From the NCBI GenBank assembly GCA_006386115.1, contig VFIW01000055.1, forward strand, positions 248,001-312,000: a stretch of DNA of 64,000 bases. Reading direction: 5' to 3'. The position numbers and the translations under genes are program-made. Source of the DNA: Globisporangium splendens. Lineage: Eukaryota; Oomycota; Peronosporomycetes; Pythiales; Pythiaceae. The notes beneath the pieces were generated by a model, which was not told the DNA's origin, made no database searches, and saw only the letters and a list, made by a program, of their open reading frames with translations. This document shows positions 51,799 to 62,805 of the stretch, piece after piece. Position 1 is the first letter of the stretch. The number at the start of each line of letters is the position of its first letter.

Positions 51799-53325
51799 TT
51801 AATGAAACTCCGCGGCGTCTGGACAACACCAGTCAAAGTCCTCAAAGTATTGGCTCTGGCACTGCCGTTGCTCGGTCTCGCAGTGCGGCGCGTACTCTTC
51901 GTACACGAGGTGACCGCCCACATGTTGCGACGTGAACTGGTCCTCAAAGTTGGACGTGTCCAGCGGATCCGAGATCTTTGGCACCAGTGGTGGTACCACT
52001 TGCTTCGTCGAGAGCAGGTACCAGTCCACCGACGCGAAGAACGGATGCGTGAACACGTCATTCATGCCATTCGGACCATTGCCGAGGCGCTTGCTCGCAT
52101 CCTTGTGCAAAAGACCCGAGAGCAGATCCCGTACTTCGGCGGACAAATGGCTCGGAAACGCTGGCTCGGAGCGTTCGATCTTGCGGAAGAGAAGGCTGCG
52201 ATCCTGAGGACAGTAGAAGGGCGGGAACCCCGTGAGCAGCTCGTACACGACGCAGCCGAAACTCCACAGATCCGCTGCCATGCCGTATCCTGAGCCGCGC
52301 ACCACTTCCGGTGCAATGTAGTCCGCCGAGCCACAAAACGTCATGCAGCTCTGCTCGGATCTCTTCATCTCTTCCCTAGCAAACCCAAAGTCTGCGAGAC
52401 GGATAAAACCGTCCTTGTCCAGCAAAATGTTCTCCGGTTTGAGATCCCGGTACACGATTCCGCGCTGATGCAAGTAATTCAGCGCCAGCGCGATCGACGC
52501 GGCATAAAACACAACAAACGCCTCTGGCAGACGGTTCTTGGCAAACTTTTCCAACAGAAAATACATGTCGCCTCCTGGACAGTACTCCATCACGAAGTTC
52601 AGGCTCTCGTTCGTCTCAAAGCTGCAAAAGAGCTTCGTGATGAACGGATAATCAATGGAGCAGAGCACTTGCTTCTCGGTCAGGAGCCGTTGCGTGTCGC
52701 GGTCGCCGCACGCCTGCGCCAACTTGTGCTTGTGCACCACTTTGATCGCGAACAGCCGGTCGGGGCAATCGCGAAGACTGCTCAGCAACACTGTTCCGTA
52801 GGACCCCGACCCAATGACCTTCAGGATGTCAAACACGTGGCGCGTCAGGTCGCTTCCGGTCGACTGCATCGCCAATTGCTCGGCCTCGGCATCATCACAG
52901 AGCGTCGTCGACGATGACGACGCCGACACTGTCGTCGACTGCATAACGCGGTCATAGCAGCAGTCCCAGTCGTTTCGACCCGCTGAAGTCTCTTTGGAGC
53001 ACACCGATGCCGCTGATGCCTTTCTCACTGATGACTTGGAACCTGCATGGTGCAATTTTGCTGGAGAGTGGTCCAGCAAGGACACCTTGGCGAACGAACT
53101 CGCGAGCATGTGGCCAAACATCCACGTCTTGACACTGCCCCAGCGTTTCCGCGACGGACTCTCCAACCAACAACTGCTACGATCACCGCTGTTGCCGTTG
53201 TTGCTGGTGGGACTGTCCTCTCCACTGCTTTTCCGTCTCGCCAGACACTGCTCCAGCACATCGTCGACCGTCGGGCTGCTCACTCGTTCCACCAGATTCG
53301 ACCACGGTTCTTCGATCGGCGCCAT
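51799..53325 (-). CDS. AGC-family Ser/Thr protein kinase
   Basis: 508 residues from MAPIEEPWSNLVERV; a longer open frame upstream starts only at a TTG. The first 160 residues are Ser-rich and disordered-looking. The kinase domain has the glycine loop IGSGSYGTVLLSS, FAIKVVHKHKL, YRDLKPENILLDKDGF, DFGFARE, the activation-segment CGSADYIAPEVV and LWSFGCVVYELLTGFPPF. The C-terminal extension has NFEDQF and a hydrophobic-motif-like QYFEDFDW, as in PKA/PKB-type AGC kinases. No PH or cNMP-binding domain is seen. An upstream exon cannot be excluded. Confidence 0.88.
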   Translation of the reverse strand: MAPIEEPWSNLVERVSSPTVDDVLEQCLARRKSSGEDSPTSNNGNSGDRSSCWLESPSRKRWGSVKTWMFGHMLASSFAKVSLLDHSPAKLHHAGSKSSVRKASAASVCSKETSAGRNDWDCCYDRVMQSTTVSASSSSTTLCDDAEAEQLAMQSTGSDLTRHVFDILKVIGSGSYGTVLLSSLRDCPDRLFAIKVVHKHKLAQACGDRDTQRLLTEKQVLCSIDYPFITKLFCSFETNESLNFVMEYCPGGDMYFLLEKFAKNRLPEAFVVFYAASIALALNYLHQRGIVYRDLKPENILLDKDGFIRLADFGFAREEMKRSEQSCMTFCGSADYIAPEVVRGSGYGMAADLWSFGCVVYELLTGFPPFYCPQDRSLLFRKIERSEPAFPSHLSAEVRDLLSGLLHKDASKRLGNGPNGMNDVFTHPFFASVDWYLLSTKQVVPPLVPKISDPLDTSNFEDQFTSQHVGGHLVYEEYAPHCETEQRQCQSQYFEDFDWCCPDAAEFH

Positions 53326-54723
53326 TATCTCGTCTGGTATCTCAGTTTCGCTGCACCGCACCCCCGTTGTATTCCTGCTGTCTCCGCGTGCTGGTCGCTT
53401 TCGCCACTTCCCTGTCGCGGACGGGTCGTCGCAAACATATACCAGCGCGTCTAACAGAGAAGAGATTCTACTGCTGCTGGGAAGACAATATGTGCTGGGC
53501 AATGCTGGGTGGCTGGTTTACTCTCTCTCTCAGTGTGCGATATGTCTGTCGCGTGCGTACCCCTTCCTGCAGATATACCCGACAAGTGTCCACTGACCGG
53601 CCACACCAAAAGACAACACACTGGACTTCAACGAGCGCCTTCTTCAACGAGCGCGCGTATGGCAGAGCAACAGACAAGCAAAGGAGAAGGCAGCTTCTGC
53701 CGCAACCGAGCGACGAAATGCGCGAATGACGATGACGCTGGCGGCCATGAATGATGCAGTTGTCTGGATGACCCACACTCCTCTGGCAGTTGATGGCATG
53801 TAGTTTACGAGCGGATCACCCATTTCTAATCCATAAACGAGCCATTTGCAAGATAAATTACTTGCACTTGATTTAACAAGGGCCAGATGTCGCAAAAGAT
53901 GGGGAAGGAAATGTTGATAAATGACGGGTAGAAACGGTAGAAGCGATAGACACGAGGGTAAAAATCCTACTGCCTTTTCTTTGCGCGGTTTTTATTGGTG
54001 CAGGACGGGACGGAACGAGAGCCGTGATACTCGCGACGTCATCGTTGCACTTCACAGGACGAAACCGTCGACAAAACAGTCACGTGCATACGTGTTCTAA
54101 CATATGCAATTAAATAGGTTATGCAAGAAGAGAGTATTTTCATCGGTGCAGCCCTCTACCCTTCGTGCCATTTCTTGCTAACGTTATGCGCTTCGAGAGA
54201 ACACCCTAAAAGCGAAGCAAACCAACCAAGTGATCCAAGAATTAAACACCAGTCATCAGTGTCTCTGTATAAAGAGAGGGAGTGTATTTTTACAGAGATG
54301 CTTCTTCGTTTCAGTCCGTTCGCCAAATGGAAAGTGTTTGCAGGTTGCGTGTCAGCGGGTGCTGCTGCTTTTTCTGAAGTGAAACGCTTTGTTTGGGCAA
54401 ACAGACCGTCACGATCTTTTGAACATTCTTGTGGCAGCACCCTTTATAATTTACATACGCTTAATAAGAAGGCTTTGTTTGCTAGACCACAATTGAGTCA
54501 TCAGAATACGACATTCTCCGAAATAAAGAGGTTTACGTTTACGGTGATGGTGACTTGGAATCCGATTTCGAGGGTTGGGATATTTTACGAATCGCGAACC
54601 ATACACCATCTGGTTTTACAATCGCTATATAGAAAATATCCCAGTTGTTTTGGAGGTGCGACATAGTATAACGACATACTTGACCACATTGTGCGGACAC
54701 TCGATGTACGCTTGTTTTACTCC
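53326..54723. other. Intergenic region, 1.4 kb, no convincing gene
   Basis: Upstream of the AGC kinase. The only longer frame, at 54121-54666 (plus), has weak coding character and no recognisable domain. Confidence 0.4.
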
Positions 54724-55980
54724 TCACTCAGTCAATTGCATGGCTACAAACACGCCACAAAGGAACCCCGACGGCGTCACGCCGGCGACGAGCTCAACAC
54801 GCGAGCGGCTGTAGCTTCCAGGGACATCGAACGCGCTTTTCGGGATCCGGTCGTAGATGATGCGGTTGGTAAACTGACAGTTTTGCAGAAGGAAACGTTT
54901 GAGTGGCTGCGAGAACGACCGACACAGCCCAGGGTAGCCATACATATCATCCAGTGCTTCCACCAGGTCATCCAAGGACAAACCCTTGTCCTGCGGGAAC
55001 GGCGGGAACTTCACTTGCTTCTTGTCAACAACACGCTCGAGGATGTCGCGGTCGCTTAGATCCTCGTCGCCTCTCTCGTCACCTGGGAAATACTCGCGCT
55101 CGATCTCGTTCAGACGATCTTCGAGTACTTGCACGGCTCCTGCGGCTAGCGGTGGATCTGCTATGCTGTCAACACCAAAGGATGCTGTCACAGCTTCCTT
55201 TTCCGCATCGCATTGATCGCGCCATTCCTTAACGTCCTTCTTGAACTGGCCCACGACCTCGACAGCCATGACGCATAAAGAACACTCCATGCCGCCGTTC
55301 GCATCGGTTTGGCAGATACTATCCCAGTGCGCGCCAAATTGCGACACGAACGCATTGGCGGGGTCCTGATTTGCGAAGTCGTCGCCAAACCCCGGGTAAA
55401 TCGCATTCAGTGCGTCTCGCACCCTGTCGAGCGTCCACACTTTGGGTTCACGTGCTGCCTCCTTCTGAGCATCAGAGAGATGCTCCCAAAGGGGGATTAC
55501 GACGGGGATACTCGCAACTGAATCGCCATAGGACGACAACGAGACTGGTGTATTCTTGCACGCGGGGACAACGAACGTCTCCATCTGGGCAGCCAGAGCC
55601 AGCAACTGCGAAGACCGCCATGCCGGACGATCCGATGCTCCTTGCGTTGTCGCCTGTAGTCTGGCCATTAACTCATCGCGCGTGTGGGAGCCACCACACT
55701 CGGAAAAGAGCTCGTTGTCACCGACAATGCGTCGAGGAACGAGATCGAGCCAGTCGCTGTTGCAATTCTGGAATAAATGCACTCCATGACGCGACACCAC
55801 GAGCGCTCTCTGCGCCAACTGCGCATCACTGTGGAACGCGGCGCAGGTACTGAGCACAGCCACTGCGTCTCGCAGCGTCAGAAAGTGGAATCCGCCGATG
55901 CACAGCGTCTGCGCGAGCGCGTGCTCGCCATTCTCCTCGGGACTGTGCCGCGCTCGTCTCGGACTTCGTCGCGCTTCCAT
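54724..55980 (-). CDS. Unrecognised 418-residue protein
   Basis: A single exon starting MEARRSPRRARHS. The N-terminal 60 residues (FHFLTLRDAVAVLSTCAAFH) have the spacing of an F-box-like helix set, but this is weak. The middle contains CSLCVMAVEVVGQFKKDVKEW and the C-terminal half is acidic (PGDERGDEDLSDRDILER). No membrane helix or signal peptide. The family is not recognised. Confidence 0.7.
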   Translation of the reverse strand: MEARRSPRRARHSPEENGEHALAQTLCIGGFHFLTLRDAVAVLSTCAAFHSDAQLAQRALVVSRHGVHLFQNCNSDWLDLVPRRIVGDNELFSECGGSHTRDELMARLQATTQGASDRPAWRSSQLLALAAQMETFVVPACKNTPVSLSSYGDSVASIPVVIPLWEHLSDAQKEAAREPKVWTLDRVRDALNAIYPGFGDDFANQDPANAFVSQFGAHWDSICQTDANGGMECSLCVMAVEVVGQFKKDVKEWRDQCDAEKEAVTASFGVDSIADPPLAAGAVQVLEDRLNEIEREYFPGDERGDEDLSDRDILERVVDKKQVKFPPFPQDKGLSLDDLVEALDDMYGYPGLCRSFSQPLKRFLLQNCQFTNRIIYDRIPKSAFDVPGSYSRSRVELVAGVTPSGFLCGVFVAMQLTE

Positions 55981-56471
55981 TTCCCTGTGGTGACTTGGTT
56001 GTGCAGAGTGATTGTCCGAATCTGAGGTTTCACAGGAGCGTGGTTAGTTCACAGAAAAGCAACGCCATAGTTTCACGAATGACGCGAGCCTTCGCTTCAA
56101 TTCGTCAAGGTGCATAGCGCGAAGGCATTCCAACGGATTTTCGTGCCTCACGCTTGCCGTCACATTGAACACAAGTCTTTCGGAAGTGTCCATTTGCTAG
56201 GGACAGCGGCTTGTATAACTGGCATTGAAAGCTGGTGTCCTGCTCTCGCTTCTCGATCTGTTCGCCTGAGCTGATCAATATCACAAACGACTGAAAACGC
56301 ACACAAATACGAAGCTTCTCATGTATCAAACGTATATCTGCGGTCTTTAAACACATACACTCATATACAAGGCGAACGAACAACAAGTAAACTGGACACG
56401 GTACGACTGCTTCTGCTCTACGTCGACTCAATGACTGCTCATCCTTTCGCACCTACTCAGTCGCAGACATT
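55981..56471. other. Intergenic region, nothing recognised
   Basis: 490 bp upstream of the preceding gene and downstream of the GH81 gene. Confidence 0.4.
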
Positions 56472-58871
56472 TTACGCGCTGCTGCTGGCAGGTCTCGTGG
56501 CAGCGTTGTACAACGCCCAGGAGCGCGTCAAGCCGTCGTCCATGTCGACCTTCACGAGGCGTTCCATCGCTTCTTTCTGGTTGACCGTCGCGTAGTTCAC
56601 ATACAATAGCGAGAGCCACGGACTGGTTGACGACGCGTCTTTCACGATGGTTTCTTTCGCGAGGATGTCGTCCCACTCCTCCTTGATGAACTGGCGAGTG
56701 CGCAAGATCTCGTTGATGGGCGAGACTGGGATCATCTGGATACCGTGGATGCAGTACTTTTCGGGGCTGAACCACGTCGTGTAGTCCACCTTGTTGTCGA
56801 AGAAGATACCGGTGACGTGGTTGCGAACGAACTCTGGAGGGTGCAACTTGTTACTCGAGTCCATGAGGAAGTACGTTCGCACTGCGCGCGCATCGATGCG
56901 GAGCATCAAACTGCCAAGATCTTCAACCGCTTTGTTGCCCGTAACTTTACCCCAGAGCATCATGCCGTACAAGAAGTTCACATCCTCCGAGATACTCTCT
57001 TGGTCCTTGCCATCTCTCATCGGGGTGACACCATGCGAGTACGAGTGGCCAAGAAACCAGGAAAAGTGACGGAATGTTGGAAAGTACTTGTCTTCACTGC
57101 TCGGGTTCGCGACATCTCGAAGCAGCGTCCACACCATGTCCTCCAGCTCTGCCATTCGACTCCAGGTTGGGTCCAACTTCTTCAGCATCGCTGACGCTGT
57201 GACCCAGTACCCGTAGTGGTAGTGGTGGTCATTGTACACGCCGTTACCAAAGTCGACGTTCACATCATTCGTTTGAAAGACGAGGCTCGAAATGATGCCT
57301 CGGTACGTGGTTTCGTAGGCAAGAGGTGCTGCCCAGCCATTCGCGAGGAAGGGCTCGATAAGAGCCTTGAGCTTCGTCAAGCACGTCGTCTTCAGCGTCT
57401 TGTCACTGCCCATGATCGATTCGTCGTCGGCCATCAGACACAACGATGCATACTTCTGGTACGCTTTGCCGTTGAAGTAGTAGCTCCCGTCCTTTGCGAG
57501 AAGCCAGTCGCTCGCAATGTCCGTCTCCAATGCTTTCTTAATCTGGGCAACAGCAGATGCGATAGGCTTCCGAGGAGGGTAGAAGTCGATATCCTCCTTC
57601 AGCTCTGGCTCAGTCAACGTCCACTTGATGCTGTTCGAAGAAGCGGACTTTCGTGCGACTTGTCCAACCATCGCGCCGCGAACAGTCGATTGAAGCTTAA
57701 TGGCGCTCGTAGCGTTAGCACTTTGCGCTGCACTGTCCATCGAGTCGATCTGGTGCTGAAACGCGAAGTGAAGCAACCCAGTGGAATCACAGCTCGAGCC
57801 TTCGACATCCCAGTTGAGCGAGTACTGCGTGCGCGATTCGATAGAGACCGTTCCTCCCAGCACAGTGCACGTCGCGAAAGAATCGTACACATCGACAGAC
57901 GCCTTGCTAGGAAGAATCGCGATGCGAATGGAACCCGTGTAGGCTGCAGATGCCACGATCGCTTTTCCAGACTCGTCGATCTTGAAAGTAGCTGCCGCGC
58001 TGGAGTAGAGCACCCACGTTTGGTCGTTGTTAGCGAGTTTGATGACATACTTGCCCTTGGCGCCTTGCTCCAGCTTCGCGATCGCATACTCGGACGCGAT
58101 CTTCGGTGTCAGGCCTTCGTACGTTGACGAGATGAACGCCATTCCATTCACAACGGACGCTTTCATGCATTTGCCGCCTTGCGTGCTGCTGCTGGTGCCA
58201 TTACCAGAAGCGCCAGTGCCAGCGCACATACGAAGATGCGCACCCAAGTCGCTCCAATCGTAGACCTCGTAGTTGGGCTTCGATGTGAATTCTTGCGCAG
58301 AGAGCGTGAGGTCGTTGTGGAACTCGTGAGAGTAAAACTTGATCTTGTCATCCTTCAATGGCGCAGTCGCCCGGTAAGTATACGAGTAGCAAGCTTGGAG
58401 GCCGTAAGGACCTTCTCCCACAGGCAACTTGATGGCGTACGGATTCGACCACGCTGGAGGAGCAAACGTGTTCCGCTCGGTCTCAGTCGTGTGGATGAGG
58501 TTGCCCCACCACTTGTTGGTCGGGATCGGTCTCTTCTCCGTGATGATCTCTTGCGCGAGGTTTGCGATCGGAGCCAGCTTTAGAAGGCCGTCGTTGCGCT
58601 TGAACAGCTTTTCCGATGGTGCCGTCGTCTTGAATGGTTTGAGGAAATCGCTTGCTGACGAGCTCGAGTTCTCGTTCGCTCGGAGTTCGTATGCGGTACT
58701 GGTTTGCTTGGCCGTTTTCTTGCTGTTCTTAGGAGCATGGACGGTGCCGCTTTTGTACGACTCAGCGCCAACACTCTTGGCGCTAGTGACCCAATCAGAC
58801 GTCGATTGTCCCACCGAAAGAGTCACCGCACCAAGTACAGCGAGGAGCCAGCAGTGTGCAGCTATCTTCAT
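56472..58871 (-). CDS. Secreted endo-1,3-beta-glucanase, glycoside hydrolase family 81
   Basis: 799 residues in one exon. A signal peptide (MKIAAHCWLLAVLGAVTLSV) precedes a Ser/Lys-rich linker. The GH81 N-terminal beta-domain begins around RPIPTNKWWGNLI and FAPPAWSNPYAIKLP. The catalytic (alpha/alpha)6 part contains FGNGVYNDHHYHYGYWV, with the general-acid Asp, and FPTFRHFSWFLGHSYSHG followed by KDQESISEDVNFLYG, with the Glu residues of the active site. It cleaves beta-1,3-glucan, the main oomycete wall polymer, so wall remodelling is a likely role. No carbohydrate-binding module or GPI signal is seen. Confidence 0.93.
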   Translation of the reverse strand: MKIAAHCWLLAVLGAVTLSVGQSTSDWVTSAKSVGAESYKSGTVHAPKNSKKTAKQTSTAYELRANENSSSSASDFLKPFKTTAPSEKLFKRNDGLLKLAPIANLAQEIITEKRPIPTNKWWGNLIHTTETERNTFAPPAWSNPYAIKLPVGEGPYGLQACYSYTYRATAPLKDDKIKFYSHEFHNDLTLSAQEFTSKPNYEVYDWSDLGAHLRMCAGTGASGNGTSSSTQGGKCMKASVVNGMAFISSTYEGLTPKIASEYAIAKLEQGAKGKYVIKLANNDQTWVLYSSAAATFKIDESGKAIVASAAYTGSIRIAILPSKASVDVYDSFATCTVLGGTVSIESRTQYSLNWDVEGSSCDSTGLLHFAFQHQIDSMDSAAQSANATSAIKLQSTVRGAMVGQVARKSASSNSIKWTLTEPELKEDIDFYPPRKPIASAVAQIKKALETDIASDWLLAKDGSYYFNGKAYQKYASLCLMADDESIMGSDKTLKTTCLTKLKALIEPFLANGWAAPLAYETTYRGIISSLVFQTNDVNVDFGNGVYNDHHYHYGYWVTASAMLKKLDPTWSRMAELEDMVWTLLRDVANPSSEDKYFPTFRHFSWFLGHSYSHGVTPMRDGKDQESISEDVNFLYGMMLWGKVTGNKAVEDLGSLMLRIDARAVRTYFLMDSSNKLHPPEFVRNHVTGIFFDNKVDYTTWFSPEKYCIHGIQMIPVSPINEILRTRQFIKEEWDDILAKETIVKDASSTSPWLSLLYVNYATVNQKEAMERLVKVDMDDGLTRSWALYNAATRPASSSA

Positions 58872-60276
58872 GGTTGGACCGGAACTTGGATCGTAGCTTC
58901 AACAGAAGGGGAGGGCAAGAGGCTGTAGACCAAGTGGATTGTCGAGCGCAGATTGGAAAATGAGAGTGCATCGAGTGAACAACTCGAGGGAGTTCACGCA
59001 CCCGCTGCTTCTGCCGATCGTCATCTACACAAGGCACATTTCGCGATTTGACATCCCACGCATCACCAAACAAGGGGGAGCGCGTGTCTTCTCATTCTCC
59101 AGGTGGAAATCTCGAAAACGGCTTTCCACCCGAAAGGTATCCATACAAATCTTTGCGTGTTGACAGGCACGAGATCACATGAACAGCGGCACCTCAAGGA
59201 GTGAGCAGCTCGGACTGCAATTCCTGGATGTGCTTTCCACGTCGGGAAAACCAGTTGTCATCACAAAACTCTGAACCTCTTCCTGCAGGTGGCGCTGTTA
59301 ATACAATTTTGATTAAAGCAATCGTGTCCGATCGCAAACACGTGCAAGGTTATCCATCGGCTTCTTCAAGTGTTCACCGAATCGGTTGATTATGTGGAGC
59401 TCATTTCGGGATTTGTCAGGATCTCATTGCTGTCGACCTTTCTCTGCAACTCGATCTCTAATTTATAGTATTATCCATGTATGGATTTTACTGGAATTGC
59501 TTTTGTAGTCGGATATGCTCGATTAATACCTGTGAAAATGAGTGAATGATCACACTGCGAGCTTTGAAGGACGGAAGCATTTCATTGCGCGAGAACTGGA
59601 TGTCCAGTCGCTTCACTCGCGAGTTCCTCATGTGGACGAAGATGTCAGTGGTTCCAATCAACAAAGCACCAGGCATTGAAAATTGCACAATCAGACGGAG
59701 CCGCAGGACTGTACGAATCAACCCGATTTTGCGCAGTGATGAGTACTGTTGACCAGTGCTGGTCACCCTCCGTAAGCATCGAGAGGAAACAGCCACCACC
59801 ACAGTCCCAAAGTATTGCCAGTCATTCACGTGGTAAGCCGCCGCTTCCGCTGCGTGTCCAACTACCGCACAGTTCGGTTAGATGAGTCCACGCACGAGTG
59901 CGGTCACATCTCCAAACTGATATTCTTTTTGGTCAATAGGGCAAGCACGTTTTTGTTTTTCGATACAGTGGGCATATCTCTTGATCTTCGGAGATTGTTG
60001 ATCAAGACGAAACTTGCAGTGTCCGTACTTTGTCTTGAAGAGGTTGCGTACTTTAGGACATCATCGAACTTAGCAGGAAATGGCAACGTATTGCTTTCCC
60101 AGCACACCATGTTTCGCTCTAGAAAGCAATCCGAAGGAAGAGGACGGCAGTGGACACCAACACCGTCAAAGACATAGCAAATTTAACAGAAAACGAGCAT
60201 GGCCGTCCGTCGAAGACGCAAGACAAATCTGCTGTTGCCAAATTCATCACGCTCCTGTCAACCTACGACAGCACAG
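58872..60276. other. Gene-poor region with weak frames
   Basis: 1.4 kb upstream of GH81. Minus-strand frames at 59500-59700 (LLIGTTDIFVHMRNSRVKR) and 59904-60110 (FPAKFDDVLKYATSS) look partly coding but match nothing I recognise. They may be transposon remnants. Confidence 0.3.
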
Positions 60277-60297
60277 TGTAACGGGATTGCCGTTACA
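60277..60297. repeat. Hairpin TGTAACGG...CCGTTACA
   Basis: Perfect 8-bp inverted arms around a 5-base loop, beginning TG and ending CA. A related hairpin at 61743-61764 lies on the other side of the Copia fragment. Confidence 0.7.
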
Positions 60298-60473
60298 CGG
60301 TGTACACGTGCGTTGAGGAAGCTCAAGTGAGAGGAAGGACACAGAGGTAATGCTGCGTCCAAAAAGAAGGAAGGGAGCTTTGCGCGATAACGTGCAAAAA
60401 GAGAAGTGAATTGAAATCTTAAGGTTTGAAATGCAAATCTGATGGGTTGTTCCTACGGTGTCTCCGATTGGCA

Positions 60474-60500
60474 GATAGTCGGGTGTCCAATCCGACTATC
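60474..60500. repeat. Hairpin GATAGTCGG...CCGACTATC
   Basis: Perfect 9-bp arms around a 9-base loop in AT-rich sequence downstream of the Copia fragment. Confidence 0.6.
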
Positions 60501-60670
60501 ATCCAATGAGATTAAACTTTAATGGGGTGTTCTTGTTGGCTAAAAATGCAACTGGCTACATACAGTGTTGATGGGTTAACGGGTGGGTTTGGAGAGAGTG
60601 GTAGGACCCGTGTGGGTATGACCCACACTCTTTGTACCCAAGAACCTATGCAATTGGAAGCCTCATCACA

Positions 60671-61740
60671 TCACTTGCCTCCCAATCTCACATCCGCTGC
60701 GAACTTGATCCTGCGCTCGTCGGGCAAATACACCTTACATCGGACCACGTGTTCCGCGTATCCTAGCACAAATCCGATCTTTGCATTATCTTGATGCTTC
60801 GATCTTCCTGGAGTTTTGGGAACGCGAACGTATGCGAGTGCGCCAAACATGCGGGTGGGGTGAATATCTGGTTTCATGCCGAACATCTTCTCATATGGAA
60901 TTCCCTCAATTGCTTTGTTGTACACGCGATTTTTGACATATACAGCATTCCTCAATGCTTCTGGCCAAAATGAGCGTGGCAACCCTGAGCGCTGCATGGT
61001 GGTCTTCGTCATCTCAATCAATGGCTCATGAGCGCGCTCACACGGGTTGAGCCGCGAACTCTTGGGGCCAACCTTGACATGCACAATTCCCTTGGCCGCA
61101 TACCACCTGTCAATGTCCTCGTTGACAAATGCCCCGCATTTGTCTGTGAGCACACGCTGAATCGGAAATCTTGTGCCTTTCACTCCGATCTCGAGCTCTT
61201 GTTGAATGACAGTGTTTATATTTCGGCTTGCTTGTCGTTCCGCCCTGATGATATATTTCTTCATATATTGGTTCACAACTGTACTCTCTTTTGTCATCAA
61301 AAGTTACGCAGTCAAGAAGCGTGAGTGTGCATCCATTATCAACAGCACTGCGGTGTAACGTGTTCCATTCACGCGAGCCGGGAACAAGAGGTCAGCATAC
61401 ACTACTTGATTTTGCACAGTCACACCTCGCTCCAGCTTCTTTCGGTGTTTCTTTCGTTTCTGTTTCCCGATGTGGCACGCATCACACGCACCAATTTGCC
61501 ACTGCGTTATCATCACTCCGCGGATAAGTCCCTTGTCAACCACAGTCTTCAAATACTGCTGGCACATGTGCGCCAACCACTCATGCCAGAGCTGCATGGT
61601 CTCAGCGCTGTTTGCCGCTCTGTAATTGACGACGACTCGGTTGTCCAGCTTTCGATAATTTCGGTGTCGTGGTTGTTGAACCTTGAAACCCCATGTGACT
61701 TGATGTAATGGACCACACTGCCATTGCATGCAAGGTGGCT
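60671..61740 (-). mobile_element. Decayed Ty1/Copia-type retrotransposon fragment (GAG-pre-integrase and integrase)
   Basis: The minus-strand frame starts near the zinc-binding pre-integrase part (LWHEWLAHMCQQYLKTVVD, then CDACHIGKQKRKKHR), followed by YADLLFPARVNGTRYTAVL and AHSRFLTA. An in-frame TAA at 61304-61306 then interrupts it. It continues as the integrase core (VLTDKCGAFVNEDIDRWYA, NPCERAHEPLIEMTKTTM, FWPEALRNAVYVKNRVYN) to IPYEKMFGMKPD and ends at 60671. gag, reverse transcriptase and RNase H are not present. It is not mobile on its own. Confidence 0.88.
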
Positions 61741-61742
61741 CT

Positions 61743-61764
61743 TGTAACAGGGTAGCCTGTTACA
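61743..61764. repeat. Hairpin TGTAACAGG...CCTGTTACA
   Basis: Perfect 9-bp arms around a 4-base loop directly beside the Copia fragment; partner of the hairpin at 60277-60297. Confidence 0.7.
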
Positions 61765-61817
61765 CAGTTCGCAACTATGCGAATAATCGCAGTGCTACAC
61801 TTCACTGTGAGCATTGA

Positions 61818-61841
61818 CTTAAGTACGATGTCGTACTTAAG
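61818..61841. repeat. Perfect 11-bp-arm palindrome CTTAAGTACGA-TG-TCGTACTTAAG
   Basis: A 24-bp palindrome with a two-base centre in non-coding DNA. Confidence 0.75.
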
Positions 61842-62099
61842 AAGAGACGAACTATTGCCTCATACAGGCAATACTTTGTGAGCAGCCTATTGGCCAATAT
61901 TATTGAGGATCTCTTTTATTGTCCAATCAGAGTGTAGGAATTGTAGGAAATTCTGTGAGCCAATGGTTTTTGGTCCAATCACATCAATTAGGCTAGGGAC
62001 TGATTCGATGTAATCTCACTCTCAACTTTACCACCAATTGCATACGTCTTTATTCAATTGGGAGCGACTCAAGACAGGCTTGAGTTGTTCATAGCATGT

Positions 62100-62760
62100 T
62101 TCCTCAACGCACACCTACAGTGTACGCATGTGTAACAGCCACCCATTTACAGCTTTTGTGTGTGTCACACGCCACTTCATGCGCGCATTGTGGGTGCAAA
62201 GATATTGGGTGAAACACATAAAAGTGATCCCCACATGCACAGGTGACGTCATTGTCTAACGTCAGAGCAATCTGTTGTAATGGTCTGAAACCAGCCATTA
62301 CATGAAGGTGGATCTGTTCCCAGATCTGGTGTAGAACACACCACCTTCAGTGTGCATTGTGGAGAGACAAATAACAAAGGGATTACGGTACGACAGACCG
62401 CACATGCACAGGTGACGTCATCCCATGACGTCACGAGGGTTCTCTGTGCTGATCAGTGCAGAATGATGTTCGCATGTGCAGATCAGTTCAGAGTGATGAC
62501 ATCCATGTGTAATGGGCTATACCTAGCCATTACATGAAGGAGCGGCTGTGCCTTACTTTAGTATTGAACACACCACCTTCGATTCGTCTTTGTGGACAAA
62601 GACCTGTGTCTTTGCTTGCGCAATGCGCACCCACATGTACGAATGACGTCATCTGATGATGTCATAAGTACCCATGACTAATCGAGTACAGAGTGATGAT
62701 GTCATAAGTACCCATGTACTAATCATGTACTAATCAAGTACTGAGTGATGGTTCCTACTT
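62100..62760. repeat. Diverged tandem repeat array with TGACGTCA palindromes
   Basis: About three imperfect units of roughly 170-240 bp. Recurring blocks are CACATGCACAGGTGACGTCAT (62236, 62402; a variant near 62635), the inverted pair TGTAATGG...CCATTACATGAAGG (about 62276 and 62509), and ACACACCACCTTC (about 62337 and 62568). No coding potential. Confidence 0.7.
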
Positions 62761-62805
62761 GGGAAACTACACTGGTGATGAGACCGACGTGTCTCTGCCG
62801 TCTGA

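Noticed and set aside
54121..54666. 181-codon open frame on the plus strand with FSEVKRF and FSEIKRF repeated
   Set aside because: Low G/C at third positions, no recognisable domain, and AT-rich surroundings. The repeated words alone do not support a gene.
57216..58127. 303-codon plus-strand frame
   Set aside because: Antisense of the GH81 glucanase, whose catalytic motifs are clear.
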